Below, one piece after another: positions 25,304 through 33,675 of a stretch of 42,861 nt of DNA. The notes beneath the pieces were generated by a model. The model made no database searches, had not been told where the DNA came from, and worked only from the letters and a program-made list of their open reading frames with translations. Source of the DNA: Vibrio hepatarius. Its GTDB lineage: Bacteria; Pseudomonadota; Gammaproteobacteria; Enterobacterales; Vibrionaceae. The stretch covers positions 1 to 42,861 of the forward strand of contig NZ_JAATOO010000031.1 in the NCBI RefSeq assembly GCF_011806575.1, in the 5' to 3' direction. Each line of letters starts with the position of its first letter. Position 1 is the first letter of the stretch. A program made the position numbers and the translations under genes.

Positions 25304-25684
25304 ATAGTCTTACTCGCAGCAATCCGGCTACTAAAAGTGCTCCATGCATCAAATCCTTGATAGTATGCTGACTTCCTTCAGCTAATCCTTTCATCGCCTT
25401 CCTAGCGGTGTCCTTGACCCTATCCTGGTCTGCTAACAATCCTCGTTAGCTCACTTCGCTTGTTCCCTGAGCGGTGTCCCTTTCATCATCCTGATGATAA
25501 GTTCCTTTCCTCGTCCAGAGGTGTCCATTTCCCATCCCTAGTAGCAACCATCCTAGTCACTATTGCGTCCGTTCAATGTCCAATTTGCTATCCGTGCCGA
25601 CTACTCATCCTGAGTACCCGTATCTTCTTCCTGAAGATTACCTAATCCTTGGTAATTTCCTGTTCCGTGTCAGTATCCTTCCGA
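25270..25684 (-). ncRNA. csrB: CsrB-family regulatory RNA (CsrA sponge)
   Basis: About 415 bases on the minus strand with no gene but a dense series of small hairpins whose loops read AGGA on the RNA. On the plus strand these appear as TCCT in inverted repeats, e.g. CATCATCCTGATGATA, CTCATCCTGAGTA, ATCTTCTTCCTGAAGAT, ATCAAATCCTTGAT. I count about 16 AGGA copies plus further GGA motifs. CsrB/CsrC/RsmZ RNAs bind many CsrA dimers through such loops. A -10-like TATAAA (25695-25690) predicts a start near 25684 with GTCGGAAGGAT, and a strong terminator ends it. Vibrios carry several csrB paralogues; which one this is I cannot tell. It would titrate CsrA under VarS/VarA control. The ends are approximate. 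Confidence 0.92.
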
Positions 25685-25689
25685 CAGGG

Positions 25690-25695
25690 TTTATA
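25690..25695 (-). promoter_or_regulatory. -10 element of the CsrB-type RNA gene
   Basis: TATAAA on the minus strand, 5-6 bases before the predicted RNA start. The -35 region (around 25711-25720, TTGCTGAAAT) is poor, as expected for a promoter that needs an activator. Confidence 0.6.
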
Positions 25696-25840
25696 TTAAG
25701 CCTTTGCTCGATTTCAGCAACGCTACGAAAACGATTACATGGCGGAAATAATTTTGAAAAATACACCAAAGTGTTTATTTTCAATGACTTATGGTTATTG
25801 GTGGCACTTTGTTGTAGTAAAAAAGAGACTTTTGCTCACC

Positions 25841-25866
25841 CATTTGTGCGAGATCTCGCACAAATG
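25841..25866. promoter_or_regulatory. Palindrome resembling the VarA (GacA/UvrY) binding box
   Basis: Perfect 26-bp palindrome. Its core TGTGCGAGATCTCGCACA (25845-25862) closely matches the UvrY box known upstream of E. coli csrB (TGTGAGAGATCTCTTACA). It is centred about 170 bases upstream of the predicted RNA start, a distance typical for this activator class. It lies 17 bases past the ggt stop and is not followed by a direct T run on the ggt strand, so an operator is more likely than a terminator. Confidence 0.75.
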
Positions 25867-25882
25867 GGCGGGCAGATCGTCG

Positions 25883-27631
25883 TTATTTGCCGATTGCAGC
25901 ACCTTCGCGGCGAGGGTCTGCAGCACCTTCTAAACCATCTTTGGTGAATCGAATTGCATGTAAACCGGAGTTTAAGTCACGAATATTGATTTTAAGTCCG
26001 AGCTTTTCAAGTTCAGGTTGCATCTTTTCGATGCTTGTTCCCTGCTCAATGTCGACTGTTCCGAAACGATTGAGTAAATGTGGCTGATTAATCGCAGTTT
26101 GAATATCCATTCCCCATTGTGTATGAGCAATGATCGCTTGTGCGACATAGCCGATAATACGACTACCGCCCGGTGAACCAATCGCCATGTATGGCTGATC
26201 GTCTTGCATCACAATCGTTGGTGCCATCGATGAGCGTGGGCGCTTACCCGGCTCAAGACGGTTGGCAATCGGTTTGCCATCGCTGTGCGTGCGGAATGAA
26301 AAGTCGGTCAGTTCATTGTTGAGTAAGAATCCACGCACCATCAATCGTGAGCCAAACGCGTTTTCAATCGTCGTAGTGATCGAGACGACATTACCGTCAC
26401 TGTCGACAACGTTGAAATGGCTGGTAGACGGCAGTTCTATCGATTCATCCTGACTTTGTAACTGAGCGTAATCCCAAGGTGGCGTGCCCGCTGAGACCGA
26501 TTCCAGAGCTTTCCCCGGAGTGATTAAGCTCGCGCGTTGTTTAACATAGTCTGCGTTAAGCAATCCGGCCGTTGGCATCGGAACAAAGTCTTCGTCGGCC
26601 ATGTACATACCGCGGTCAGCAAACGCAAGTGCAGATGCATCGGCGATCACTTGCCAAGATTTTGCATCGCTTGCGCCCCAGCTTTTAAGGTCAAATTGCT
26701 CGGTCATCGCCAAGATTTGTCCGACCGTTAGAGCGCCTGAACTTGGTGGCCCCATGCCACATACGTCAAAGCTCTGGTATGGTGCACAAACCGCATCGCG
26801 CTGTTTGATTTGATAGATATTCAGGTCTTGCTCGGCAAGAACGCCCGGATTACCGGCAGCGGTTTGCACCGTATTGACGATATCTTTAGCGATATCACCT
26901 TGATAGAAGCCATCGGGGCCTTGTTGAGCAATGGTGGTTAAAGTCGCGGCGTATTCTGGATTCTTGAGTAGTGTGCCTGCGGATTTTGGTGAACCGTCTG
27001 GATTGAAAAAGTAGGCTTTTGTGGCTGGGAAGCGGCTTAAACGTTCGGCATCGCCTGCAATCAGGCTCGCTAAACGAGGACTGATCTCGAAACCTTGCTG
27101 CGCCAGTTTGATCACTGGCTCTATCAGCTTGTTCCATTCGAGTTTGCCGTATTTCTGCTGGGTTTCCCACATCAGCTTAACGGTTCCCGGTGTGCCGACA
27201 GAACGACCGCCGACAACCGCATCGTAAAACTCGAGTGGTTCACCTTGGTCGTTTTGGAACAAGGTTGGCGTCGCGGCGAGCGGAGCGGTTTCTCGCCCGT
27301 CAAAGGTCGTGAGCTTTTTCTCTTTGGCATCCCAATACACCAGAAATGCGCCCCCACCAATACCGGAGGACTGGGGTTCAACCAAGCCAAGCATCAGTTG
27401 GGTTGTCACCATCGCATCAATCGCGTTACCGCCTTGCGCGAGAATATCTGCGCCCGCTTGGGTCGCAATTGGGTTTGCCGCGGTGACCATCCAATCTTTC
27501 GCGGTCACCAAGCGTTTTTGTTCGACGCCGGTACTCTGTTCGGGCGCGACAGAGTCTGCCGCTTGGTCAGCCCATCCCGACGTTGAAGCAAGCAAGAGGG
27601 AAGTGGTGAGAAGTTTCAATGTCCACTGCAT
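25883..27631 (-). CDS. ggt: Gamma-glutamyltransferase
   Basis: Periplasmic enzyme that cleaves the gamma-glutamyl bond of glutathione and related peptides. The 582 residues start with a signal peptide (cleavage near ASTSGWA-DQ at about 22). The precursor self-cleaves before the nucleophile, here T403 in STSHFNVVD. Large-subunit motifs include NPIATQAGADILAQGGNAIDA, GIGGGAFLVY and FDGRETAP. Small-subunit motifs include NNELTDFS, KRPRSSMAPT and GSPGGSRII, the last lining the oxyanion hole. The gene is monocistronic. The csrB control region begins straight after its stop. Confidence 0.97.
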   Translation of the reverse strand: MQWTLKLLTTSLLLASTSGWADQAADSVAPEQSTGVEQKRLVTAKDWMVTAANPIATQAGADILAQGGNAIDAMVTTQLMLGLVEPQSSGIGGGAFLVYWDAKEKKLTTFDGRETAPLAATPTLFQNDQGEPLEFYDAVVGGRSVGTPGTVKLMWETQQKYGKLEWNKLIEPVIKLAQQGFEISPRLASLIAGDAERLSRFPATKAYFFNPDGSPKSAGTLLKNPEYAATLTTIAQQGPDGFYQGDIAKDIVNTVQTAAGNPGVLAEQDLNIYQIKQRDAVCAPYQSFDVCGMGPPSSGALTVGQILAMTEQFDLKSWGASDAKSWQVIADASALAFADRGMYMADEDFVPMPTAGLLNADYVKQRASLITPGKALESVSAGTPPWDYAQLQSQDESIELPSTSHFNVVDSDGNVVSITTTIENAFGSRLMVRGFLLNNELTDFSFRTHSDGKPIANRLEPGKRPRSSMAPTIVMQDDQPYMAIGSPGGSRIIGYVAQAIIAHTQWGMDIQTAINQPHLLNRFGTVDIEQGTSIEKMQPELEKLGLKINIRDLNSGLHAIRFTKDGLEGAADPRREGAAIGK

Positions 27632-27749
27632 TTGTTGTTCTCCTTGTTGTGAATGCTTAACAAGATTGGCAGTGGATATTGAACGCGTCTATAAGATTGT
27701 TAGCAAAATGTAACTTGGAGTCAGATCTTAGACACGAGTGTTGAGGCAT

Positions 27750-28409
27750 TTATAAGAGTGACATGACAGACTGCCAAAGGATACTGATGCCGATAACGGT
27801 AAAGATGACGCCACACAAGCCATCAATGTATACAGTTAGTGATTTCAACTTGGTTTGTAGACGCTCCGTGGAGAGTGCCCAAGCGAGAAACGAAAACCAC
27901 GCTAACGATAAGCCCCAGAGAATAACCAGCGCGATCCCTTTGCCTGTGAGCGACATACTGGCAGGTACCAGCGTCGACATCAGACTGACAAAAAACACCA
28001 GTGCTTTCGGATTGAGGATATTGGTAGCGAAACCGCGCGAGAACGCTTGGCGCTTGTTACTCAAGAGCAAATCAGGGCTGGATTGCTGCTCTGAAATGAC
28101 GCTTTTTGAGCTTAGGGTTTGCCATGTGCCTTTTAGTGCGCCAAAGCCTAAGTAGAGCAGGTAACTGCCGCCAGCAATCTGCACTAAAGCAAACAAAGCG
28201 GGTTGTTGATGCACTAAATAGCTGACACCAGTGAGGCTCAAGATGGAATGCAGCAAGATGCCAAACGAAAGCCCTAGTGCGATATACACGCCGGTTTGTC
28301 GACCGTATCGGGTGGCGTTTTGCACCACCAGCGCGAAGTCGGGACCTGGGCTCATCAACGCGATAAAGTGGACGGTCGCTAGGGTGATTAAGATGGAAAA
28401 TTCGTTCAT
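27750..28409 (-). CDS. LysE/RhtB-family amino-acid exporter
   Basis: Inner-membrane exporter of 219 residues with about six hydrophobic segments and the family motif LMSPGPDFALVVQNATRYGRQTG near the N-terminus (residues about 18-40), plus a conserved FATNILNPKALVFF. I start at the ATG at 28409 (MNEFSILITL), preceded by an AGG; the frame begins six codons earlier at a TTG with no ribosome site. RhtB relatives export threonine, homoserine or other amino acids; the substrate here is unknown. It lies 76 bases downstream of an AraC-type regulator on the same strand, its most likely controller. Confidence 0.88.
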   Translation of the reverse strand: MNEFSILITLATVHFIALMSPGPDFALVVQNATRYGRQTGVYIALGLSFGILLHSILSLTGVSYLVHQQPALFALVQIAGGSYLLYLGFGALKGTWQTLSSKSVISEQQSSPDLLLSNKRQAFSRGFATNILNPKALVFFVSLMSTLVPASMSLTGKGIALVILWGLSLAWFSFLAWALSTERLQTKLKSLTVYIDGLCGVIFTVIGISILWQSVMSLL

Positions 28410-28485
28410 TACCTGGTGCCAATACAATCAAAACAGAGTGCTATTGTGCCCCAACGTTGTTGAGTACGATTGTAAAAAACTGACA

Positions 28486-29280
28486 CTAACTGATTTGTGA
28501 AGGGGAAACACCATAAGTGGCTTTGAACGCTTTGCTGAAATGGGCTTGGTCATAAAAGCCGATCTGATGGGCAACGTCAGTACCACCTAACCCCGATTTT
28601 AGCAGCTTCATTCCTTGTTCAAGGCGTAAGCGGCTTAGCCATGCATACGGCGTGAGGCCGACCTTGGTTTTAAAGTGACGCTGAAATTGAGTCGGGCTGA
28701 GTTGGCAAAGTTCAGACAGTTGTTCTAGTCGCACGGGCTGATCAAGGTTTGCCATTAAGTACTCTTTGAGTGTATTCACTGACTGTTGTCCGAGTGGAAT
28801 AGCAGTCTTTTGTCTTAGAGCTCCGTAGCGCGCAAACAGTTGGTTGAAACCTTCATAAGGTAAGCAATCTTTGGCGAGCTGGCTGAGATTGTCTTCGGTA
28901 AGTGATTGGTGCAACTGAGCCAAAGGTTTGAAGATACTTGAGTCGTGCACGATCAACTGATTGAAGCTAATGGTATTGCCTGGGCGTTTTAACTCGGCTA
29001 AATCGCTAAGCCACTGTGGGTCGACGGAAAAGACTTTGACTTGATAACCGGAGTCGAGCAGCGAGTGGCCATCGTGCAGCTCGTCGGGTGGCATCACCAC
29101 AATCTGACCTGCGCCTACTTGGTACGATGAGCCTTGATAGTGAAACTTCTGCTGTCCACTGGTGATAAGACCAATATGAAAATCAAGATGATAATGGCGC
29201 TGAAAGGCGAATGTCTGGTAGTTCGCGTCTATCAGGCTTATCTCTTGGTTTTGCGTTTTATGGTAGTTGACCTTATCCAT
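28486..29280 (-). CDS. AraC-family transcriptional regulator
   Basis: Regulator of 264 residues. Residues about 15-150 form an AraC-type cupin ligand domain (HYHLDFHIGLITSGQQKFHYQG, then VVMPPDELHDG). Residues about 165-262 hold two helix-turn-helix motifs (LEQLSELCQLSPTQFQRHFKTKVGL and GGTDVAHQIGFYDQAHFSKAFK, both here as labels of the two halves). This architecture is common in regulators that sense amino acids and control LysE-type exporters, and the exporter gene is next in line. The ATG is only 9 bases from the base of the rarD terminator, with no clear ribosome site, so the message must have a very short or attenuated leader. Confidence 0.9.
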   Translation of the reverse strand: MDKVNYHKTQNQEISLIDANYQTFAFQRHYHLDFHIGLITSGQQKFHYQGSSYQVGAGQIVVMPPDELHDGHSLLDSGYQVKVFSVDPQWLSDLAELKRPGNTISFNQLIVHDSSIFKPLAQLHQSLTEDNLSQLAKDCLPYEGFNQLFARYGALRQKTAIPLGQQSVNTLKEYLMANLDQPVRLEQLSELCQLSPTQFQRHFKTKVGLTPYAWLSRLRLEQGMKLLKSGLGGTDVAHQIGFYDQAHFSKAFKATYGVSPSQIS

Positions 29281-29285
29281 GGAAC

Positions 29286-29316
29286 AAAAAAGCTTGGTGA
29301 AATATTCACCAAGCTT
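29286..29316 (-). terminator. Terminator after rarD, abutting the AraC start
   Basis: 12-bp stem 29290-29301 with 29305-29316 (AAGCTTGGTGAA / TTCACCAAGCTT), loop ATA, then T6 on the minus strand. It ends five bases before the AraC-gene ATG. Confidence 0.85.
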
Positions 29317-29351
29317 ATAGTGCTAAACCTAATTTGTCTTGTAAAAAACGA

Positions 29352-30266
29352 TCACTTCGCCAGCGCGGAATTTCTCGTTTGCTTGTTGGTTTTTAGCCCG
29401 TCGAAGCTAAATACCAGCAAGGCGGCCCAGATAAACGCAAACGTCACTGCTTTATCAGATGTGAAGACTTCGCCGTAAATCAGTACCGCAAGTAAGAACA
29501 TCAAACTTGGACCAATGTATTGGAAGAAACCTAGCGTTGAGAGTTTGAGTCGCGTTGCGGCACCATTAAAACAGAGCAGTGGCAAGGTTGTGATCACACC
29601 AGCAGCAATAAGCAAAATGTTCAAGTTTAACGGGTTTTTTGTCATATCAGCGGTTGGTGAGTCAGCGAACCACAAAAGATATATCGCCGCTACGGGTAAA
29701 AGGACCAACGTTTCGATGAATAAGCCTGTTTGGGCATCCAAGCTGACTTTTTTACGTAGTAGTCCATAGAAACCAAAGCTGAATGCTAGCGCTATCGCCA
29801 CCACAGGAACTGAGCCGAACGCAACCAACTGGACGATAACGCCACAGCTGGCCAGTGCGACCGCGAACCACTGCATTTTACGTAATCGCTCGCCAAGAAA
29901 TATCATTCCTAACACCACATTGATCAGCGGGTTAATGTAGTAGCCCAAGCTGGCGTCAAGCATATGATTGGCGTTGACCGCCCAGATGAAAATCAGCCAG
30001 TTCACCGCGATGATTACCGAAGTAGACAATAGATAAATTGTCTTTTTCTTCGACTTGAAGACATCGCTGACGCTGCGCCAACGACGCCCAACATGCAGCA
30101 GAAGCGCTAATAAGAAGAATGACCAAATGACACGATGGCTGAGGATCTCAAGCGGTGACACATCGCTAATCGTTTTAAAATAAATCGGAGCGATACCCCA
30201 CATGGTGTAGGCACCAATAGCAAGCAATACCCCTTGCTTCGCTCTCTGTTGTTCTTCTGGTGTCAT
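29352..30266 (-). CDS. rarD: EamA-family transporter RarD
   Basis: Inner-membrane protein of 304 residues with about ten hydrophobic segments in two EamA repeats. The opening (KQGVLLAIGAYTMWGIAPIYFKTI) and the SHRVIWSFFLLALLL and LDASLGYYINPLINV segments are the RarD signature within the drug/metabolite transporter superfamily. E. coli RarD was linked to chloramphenicol sensitivity, but its true substrate is not settled. It has its own terminator. Confidence 0.93.
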   Translation of the reverse strand: MTPEEQQRAKQGVLLAIGAYTMWGIAPIYFKTISDVSPLEILSHRVIWSFFLLALLLHVGRRWRSVSDVFKSKKKTIYLLSTSVIIAVNWLIFIWAVNANHMLDASLGYYINPLINVVLGMIFLGERLRKMQWFAVALASCGVIVQLVAFGSVPVVAIALAFSFGFYGLLRKKVSLDAQTGLFIETLVLLPVAAIYLLWFADSPTADMTKNPLNLNILLIAAGVITTLPLLCFNGAATRLKLSTLGFFQYIGPSLMFLLAVLIYGEVFTSDKAVTFAFIWAALLVFSFDGLKTNKQTRNSALAK

Positions 30267-30478
30267 TGGATAATCTCAACACTACTTTTACAATTTGAAA
30301 CATCCAGTATACGAATGGTGATGCAAATCACCTAGCGTTTTACGCCACTATTGACGAGGTTACCGTAACAAATGCTCGGCGGACAATTGCCCTCAGCCGT
30401 AGCATCCGAAGGGGACTTGGGTATACAATGTGCGCTTCGCTTTCTGCACTTCTGCGTTCTATCCCTGTTGAGATATAA

Positions 30479-32314
30479 ATGACTGCCACACTGTTAGCTG
30501 AACAATCCGATTCAATGGTGACTCCTCAAAGCGTGCTTGAGGAGGTATTTGGATACCAAGAATTCCGTGATGGTCAGTTAGAGGCGATCGAATACGCAGT
30601 GAAGGGGCAGGACAGCTTAGTGATCATGCCTACAGGCGGCGGCAAGTCGCTCTGTTATCAAATTCCAGCCTTGGTGCGTAGTGGACTGACATTAGTGATC
30701 TCACCGCTGATTTCATTGATGAAAGACCAAGTTGACCAGCTCAAGGCCAACGGCGTCGCGGCGGAATGTGTGAACTCAACCTTGTCGCGTGAAGAGCTGA
30801 TCTCGGTCTATAACCGCATGCACTCGGGCGCGTTGAAGTTGGTCTATGTGTCACCTGAACGAGTACTGATGCGTGATTTCATTGAACGTTTGGAAAACTT
30901 GCCGCTCTCCATGATTGCGGTCGATGAAGCGCACTGTATTTCTCAGTGGGGGCACGATTTCCGACCAGAGTATGCCTCGCTCGGACAACTCAAACAGTAT
31001 TTCCCGCACATGCCTGTGATGGCGCTGACGGCCACTGCCGATGACGCGACCCGCAAAGACATTACCCACCGTCTGCAACTCGATAACCCGCATGTGTATT
31101 TGGGCAGTTTTGACCGCCCGAACATCAGCTATACCTTGGTTGAAAAACACAAGCCAGTTTCGCAGGTGATTCGTTTTCTTGAAAACCAGCGCGGTCAATG
31201 CGGCATCATTTATTGTGGTAGCCGTAAGAAAGTCGAAATGTTGACCGAGAAGCTGTGTAACAACGGCTTACGCGCAGCAAGTTATCACGCCGGTTTAGAG
31301 GTTGATGAACGGGCTTATGTCCAAGACGCATTCCAGCGTGATGATATCCAAATTGTGGTTGCGACGGTGGCGTTCGGTATGGGCATCAATAAGCCTAACG
31401 TTCGCTTTGTTGTCCACTTTGATATTCCGCGCAACATCGAGTCTTATTATCAGGAGACCGGCCGTGCTGGACGTGATGGCCTGCCAGCCGAAGCGATGAT
31501 GCTGTATGACCCTGCGGATATCAGCTGGCTGCGTCGTATGTTGGATGAAAAAGACGATGGTCCGCAAAAGCAGGTCGAAGCGCATAAACTTAACGCAATG
31601 AGCGCGTTTGCTGAAGCGCAAACCTGTCGCCGACAAGTGTTACTCAACTACTTTGGCGAGTACCGTGAAAAACCGTGTGGTAACTGCGATATTTGCCTCG
31701 ACCCACCGAAGCATTTCGATGCGACAGAGCAAGCGCAAAAGGCACTCTCGTGTGTCTACCGCGTCAACCAGAGCTTTGGTATGGGTTACGTGGTAGAAGT
31801 GCTGCGCGGCATGCAGAACATTCGTATCCGAGAAAACGGCCACGATAAACTCTCGACCTACGGTCTGGGGCGCGAAAACAGCCACGATTACTGGGTGAGT
31901 ATCTTCCGTCAGCTAATCCACAAAGGTCTGCTGTCGCAGAATATTACCCGCAATTCGACGCTGCAACTGACTGAAGAGGCGCGTCCGCTGCTGCGTGGCG
32001 AGATGTCACTCGAGTTAGCTGTGCCGCGTTTAGACACCGCAGCGCGCGCGGCTAAGTCTGACAAATTGTCGAATAAACACTACGACAAGAAACTGTTTGC
32101 CAAACTGCGTAAGCTACGTAAAGCGATTGCCGACGAAGACGGGTTGCCGCCATACGTGGTATTCAGTGACGCGACATTGATCGACATGGCAGAAATACTG
32201 CCGACTTCTTATGGAGAAATGTTGGCAGTCAATGGCGTCGGGCAGCGTAAATTGGAAAAGTACGCCGACCCATTCTTAGATTTAATTCAGGAGCACTTAA
32301 CCAACCATGGCTGA
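30479..32314 (+). CDS. recQ: ATP-dependent DNA helicase RecQ
   Basis: 3'-5' DNA helicase of recombination and fork repair. The 611 residues carry motif 0 (FGYQEFRDGQLEAI), Walker A TGGGKS (52-57), DEAH at 149-152 and motif VI QETGRAGRDG. The zinc-binding set CRRQVLLNYFGE...CGNCDIC follows near residues 380-403, then a winged-helix region, and a C-terminal HRDC domain (about 535-605, LRKLRKAIADEDGLPPYVVF region). Length and domain order are those of the E. coli protein. The stop overlaps the next gene by 8 bases. Confidence 0.97.
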   Translation: MTATLLAEQSDSMVTPQSVLEEVFGYQEFRDGQLEAIEYAVKGQDSLVIMPTGGGKSLCYQIPALVRSGLTLVISPLISLMKDQVDQLKANGVAAECVNSTLSREELISVYNRMHSGALKLVYVSPERVLMRDFIERLENLPLSMIAVDEAHCISQWGHDFRPEYASLGQLKQYFPHMPVMALTATADDATRKDITHRLQLDNPHVYLGSFDRPNISYTLVEKHKPVSQVIRFLENQRGQCGIIYCGSRKKVEMLTEKLCNNGLRAASYHAGLEVDERAYVQDAFQRDDIQIVVATVAFGMGINKPNVRFVVHFDIPRNIESYYQETGRAGRDGLPAEAMMLYDPADISWLRRMLDEKDDGPQKQVEAHKLNAMSAFAEAQTCRRQVLLNYFGEYREKPCGNCDICLDPPKHFDATEQAQKALSCVYRVNQSFGMGYVVEVLRGMQNIRIRENGHDKLSTYGLGRENSHDYWVSIFRQLIHKGLLSQNITRNSTLQLTEEARPLLRGEMSLELAVPRLDTAARAAKSDKLSNKHYDKKLFAKLRKLRKAIADEDGLPPYVVFSDATLIDMAEILPTSYGEMLAVNGVGQRKLEKYADPFLDLIQEHLTNHG

Positions 32315-32621
32315 GCAACAAACGGAATTTGGCCTACAAGAATATCAGGCAGAAGAGGGGTGTATCATTATCCGTACCCCGCGTTTTGATTTTGATTCCT
32401 TCCCGGAACTAGGGGAGCGATTGGTTTCATTATTGTCCGCCCGAGTGTTGGAAAAGCAATGGGATGCGGATATTCACTCTTGGCTGGTCGATTTTGAAGG
32501 CTGCCAACTGTTTCTCAAAGCAGAGCATTACAGTGAATGTGTGTGGTTTGAAGCACTTGCCGTTGACGATTCAAAAGAAGAGCTTGCCTTCTTAGCCAGC
32601 CTGTTTCAGCGCGGATTTTAG
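32307..32621 (+). CDS. DUF3630-family small protein
   Basis: Acidic cytoplasmic protein of 104 residues with no signal peptide or membrane segment. It appears to belong to DUF3630, a small Vibrio/Shewanella family with no known function (pattern FDFDSFPELGERLV, WLVDFEGCQLFLKAEHYSECVWFEAL). The start codon overlaps the end of recQ by 8 bases, so translation is probably coupled and the protein may act with RecQ. That link rests on position alone. Confidence 0.8.
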   Translation: MAEQQTEFGLQEYQAEEGCIIIRTPRFDFDSFPELGERLVSLLSARVLEKQWDADIHSWLVDFEGCQLFLKAEHYSECVWFEALAVDDSKEELAFLASLFQRGF

Positions 32622-32650
32622 TACGGCAACGATTGCGTAATCACTCAAGC

Positions 32651-32678
32651 TTGCGGCTAAAGTTGGTTAATGTATAAT
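32651..32678 (+). promoter_or_regulatory. Promoter of the yhhQ leader
   Basis: TTGCGG (32651-32656) and consensus TATAAT (32673-32678), spacer 16. It implies a transcribed leader of about 250 bases before yhhQ. Confidence 0.65.
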
Positions 32679-32684
32679 CGCCCG

Positions 32685-32890
32685 CCGCGATATTTGTCAT
32701 ATTTGAAGTTTCATCGTCGTTGACTACATTCGTCCTCTGGTTCGCCAGCCCGGCCTAATCGCATAGGTTCCCTATGCTCATAGGGCAGTACTCATTTGTC
32801 GCCTTGTTGAAACTCCAACTATTTAAAATATCTTAATCTCTTTATTTACATTGTTGGTAAGAGTCATTCCAAATAGTTGGGATGGATTCG
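32685..32890 (+). other. Structured 5' leader of yhhQ
   Basis: The untranslated leader holds a perfect 7-bp hairpin (32761-32767 with 32771-32777, loop TTC) and a long-range 10-bp pairing CCAACTATTT (32815-32824) with AAATAGTTGG (32871-32880). The second pairing would bring a distant part of the leader next to the riboswitch. I see no small reading frame with a good ribosome site in it. Confidence 0.5.
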
Positions 32891-32930
32891 ATTTGGGTTC
32901 CCTCACCCCCAAACCAAACTAAAAAGGTAT
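32891..32930 (+). promoter_or_regulatory. Probable preQ1-I riboswitch before yhhQ
   Basis: Stem TTTGGG (32892-32897) with CCCAAA (32908-32913), loop TTCCCTCACC, then the A-rich tail CCAAACTAAAAAGG (32914-32927). This matches the short H-type pseudoknot of preQ1-I switches: a GGGUUC start, C-rich loop and AAACUAAAAAGG tail. Loop CCU can pair with AGG at 32925-32927, which is also the ribosome site 6 bases from the ATG. Ligand binding should therefore block translation of the queuosine-precursor transporter. Confidence 0.75.
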
Positions 32931-32933
32931 CGC

Positions 32934-33602
32934 ATGAGTAACTTTACCCCTGCGCAGCAGCGCAAAGCCCTTTTCTTTTTGACCTTGTTCCACCTGATCA
33001 TTATTGCATCGAGCAATTATCTGGTTCAGCTTCCGTTTACCATCTTTGGTTTCCACACCACGTGGGGCGCATTCACTTTCCCATTTATTTTCTTGGCGAC
33101 GGATTTAACGGTACGTATCTTTGGTGCGCAATTAGCGCGTCGCATCATCTTCTTAGTGATGTTGCCAGCGTTAGCGGTGTCTTACGCGCTGTCGGTACTG
33201 TTTTACGAAGGCCAGTTTCAAGGTTTTGCTCAATTGAGCGAGTTTAACTTGTTTGTCGCACGTATTGCTGCGGCGAGCTTTATGGCGTATCTGCTAGGAC
33301 AGATTCTCGATGTACACGTATTTAATCGCCTGCGCCAGTTAAAACAGTGGTGGGTAGCGCCAACCTGTTCGACGCTGTTTGGTAACGCGATTGATACCAT
33401 CGCTTTCTTTGCGATTGCTTTCTACCAAAGCCCAGACCCATTTATGGCAGAGCACTGGACAGAAATCGCCTTGGTTGATTATGGCTTTAAATTGGTGATC
33501 AGCTTAGGTCTGTTTGTGCCTATGTATGGTGTGCTACTTAACTACCTAGTGAAGAAACTGACCGCAGTGAATCCAGAGTTCAAGATGGTCGGCGCGAACT
33601 AA
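32934..33602 (+). CDS. yhhQ: Queuosine precursor transporter YhhQ
   Basis: Inner-membrane importer of the 7-deazaguanine precursors preQ0/preQ1 (VUT/COG1738 family). The 222 residues start at the ATG at 32934 after AAGG (the frame extends 19 codons upstream through the riboswitch and cannot be the real start). Six or so hydrophobic helices are visible. Family motifs are ASSNYLVQLPFTIFG, WGAFTFPFIFLATDL, VARIAAASFMAYLLGQILDV and STLFGNAIDTIAFF. The upstream preQ1-like switch gives independent support for the substrate. Confidence 0.95.
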   Translation: MSNFTPAQQRKALFFLTLFHLIIIASSNYLVQLPFTIFGFHTTWGAFTFPFIFLATDLTVRIFGAQLARRIIFLVMLPALAVSYALSVLFYEGQFQGFAQLSEFNLFVARIAAASFMAYLLGQILDVHVFNRLRQLKQWWVAPTCSTLFGNAIDTIAFFAIAFYQSPDPFMAEHWTEIALVDYGFKLVISLGLFVPMYGVLLNYLVKKLTAVNPEFKMVGAN

Positions 33603-33624
33603 GCCATATCGGCATCGGAAATAA

Positions 33625-33657
33625 AAAAGCCCGAGTGAAAACATCACTCGGGCTTTT
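33625..33657. terminator. Bidirectional terminator between yhhQ and gppA
   Basis: 14-bp stem 33625-33638 with 33644-33657 (AAAAGCCCGAGTGA / TCACTCGGGCTTTT), loop AAACA, in a convergent intergenic gap. Confidence 0.88.
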
Positions 33658-33675
33658 TGTTATCTGTTCACTTCG

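Noticed and set aside
25841..25866. Intrinsic terminator of ggt
   Set aside because: The palindrome is not followed directly by a T run on the minus strand and its core matches the UvrY/GacA box.
25460..25947. Open frames on the plus strand between the VOC gene and ggt
   Set aside because: They lie across the CsrB-type RNA and its control region, have no ribosome site and encode low-complexity sequence.
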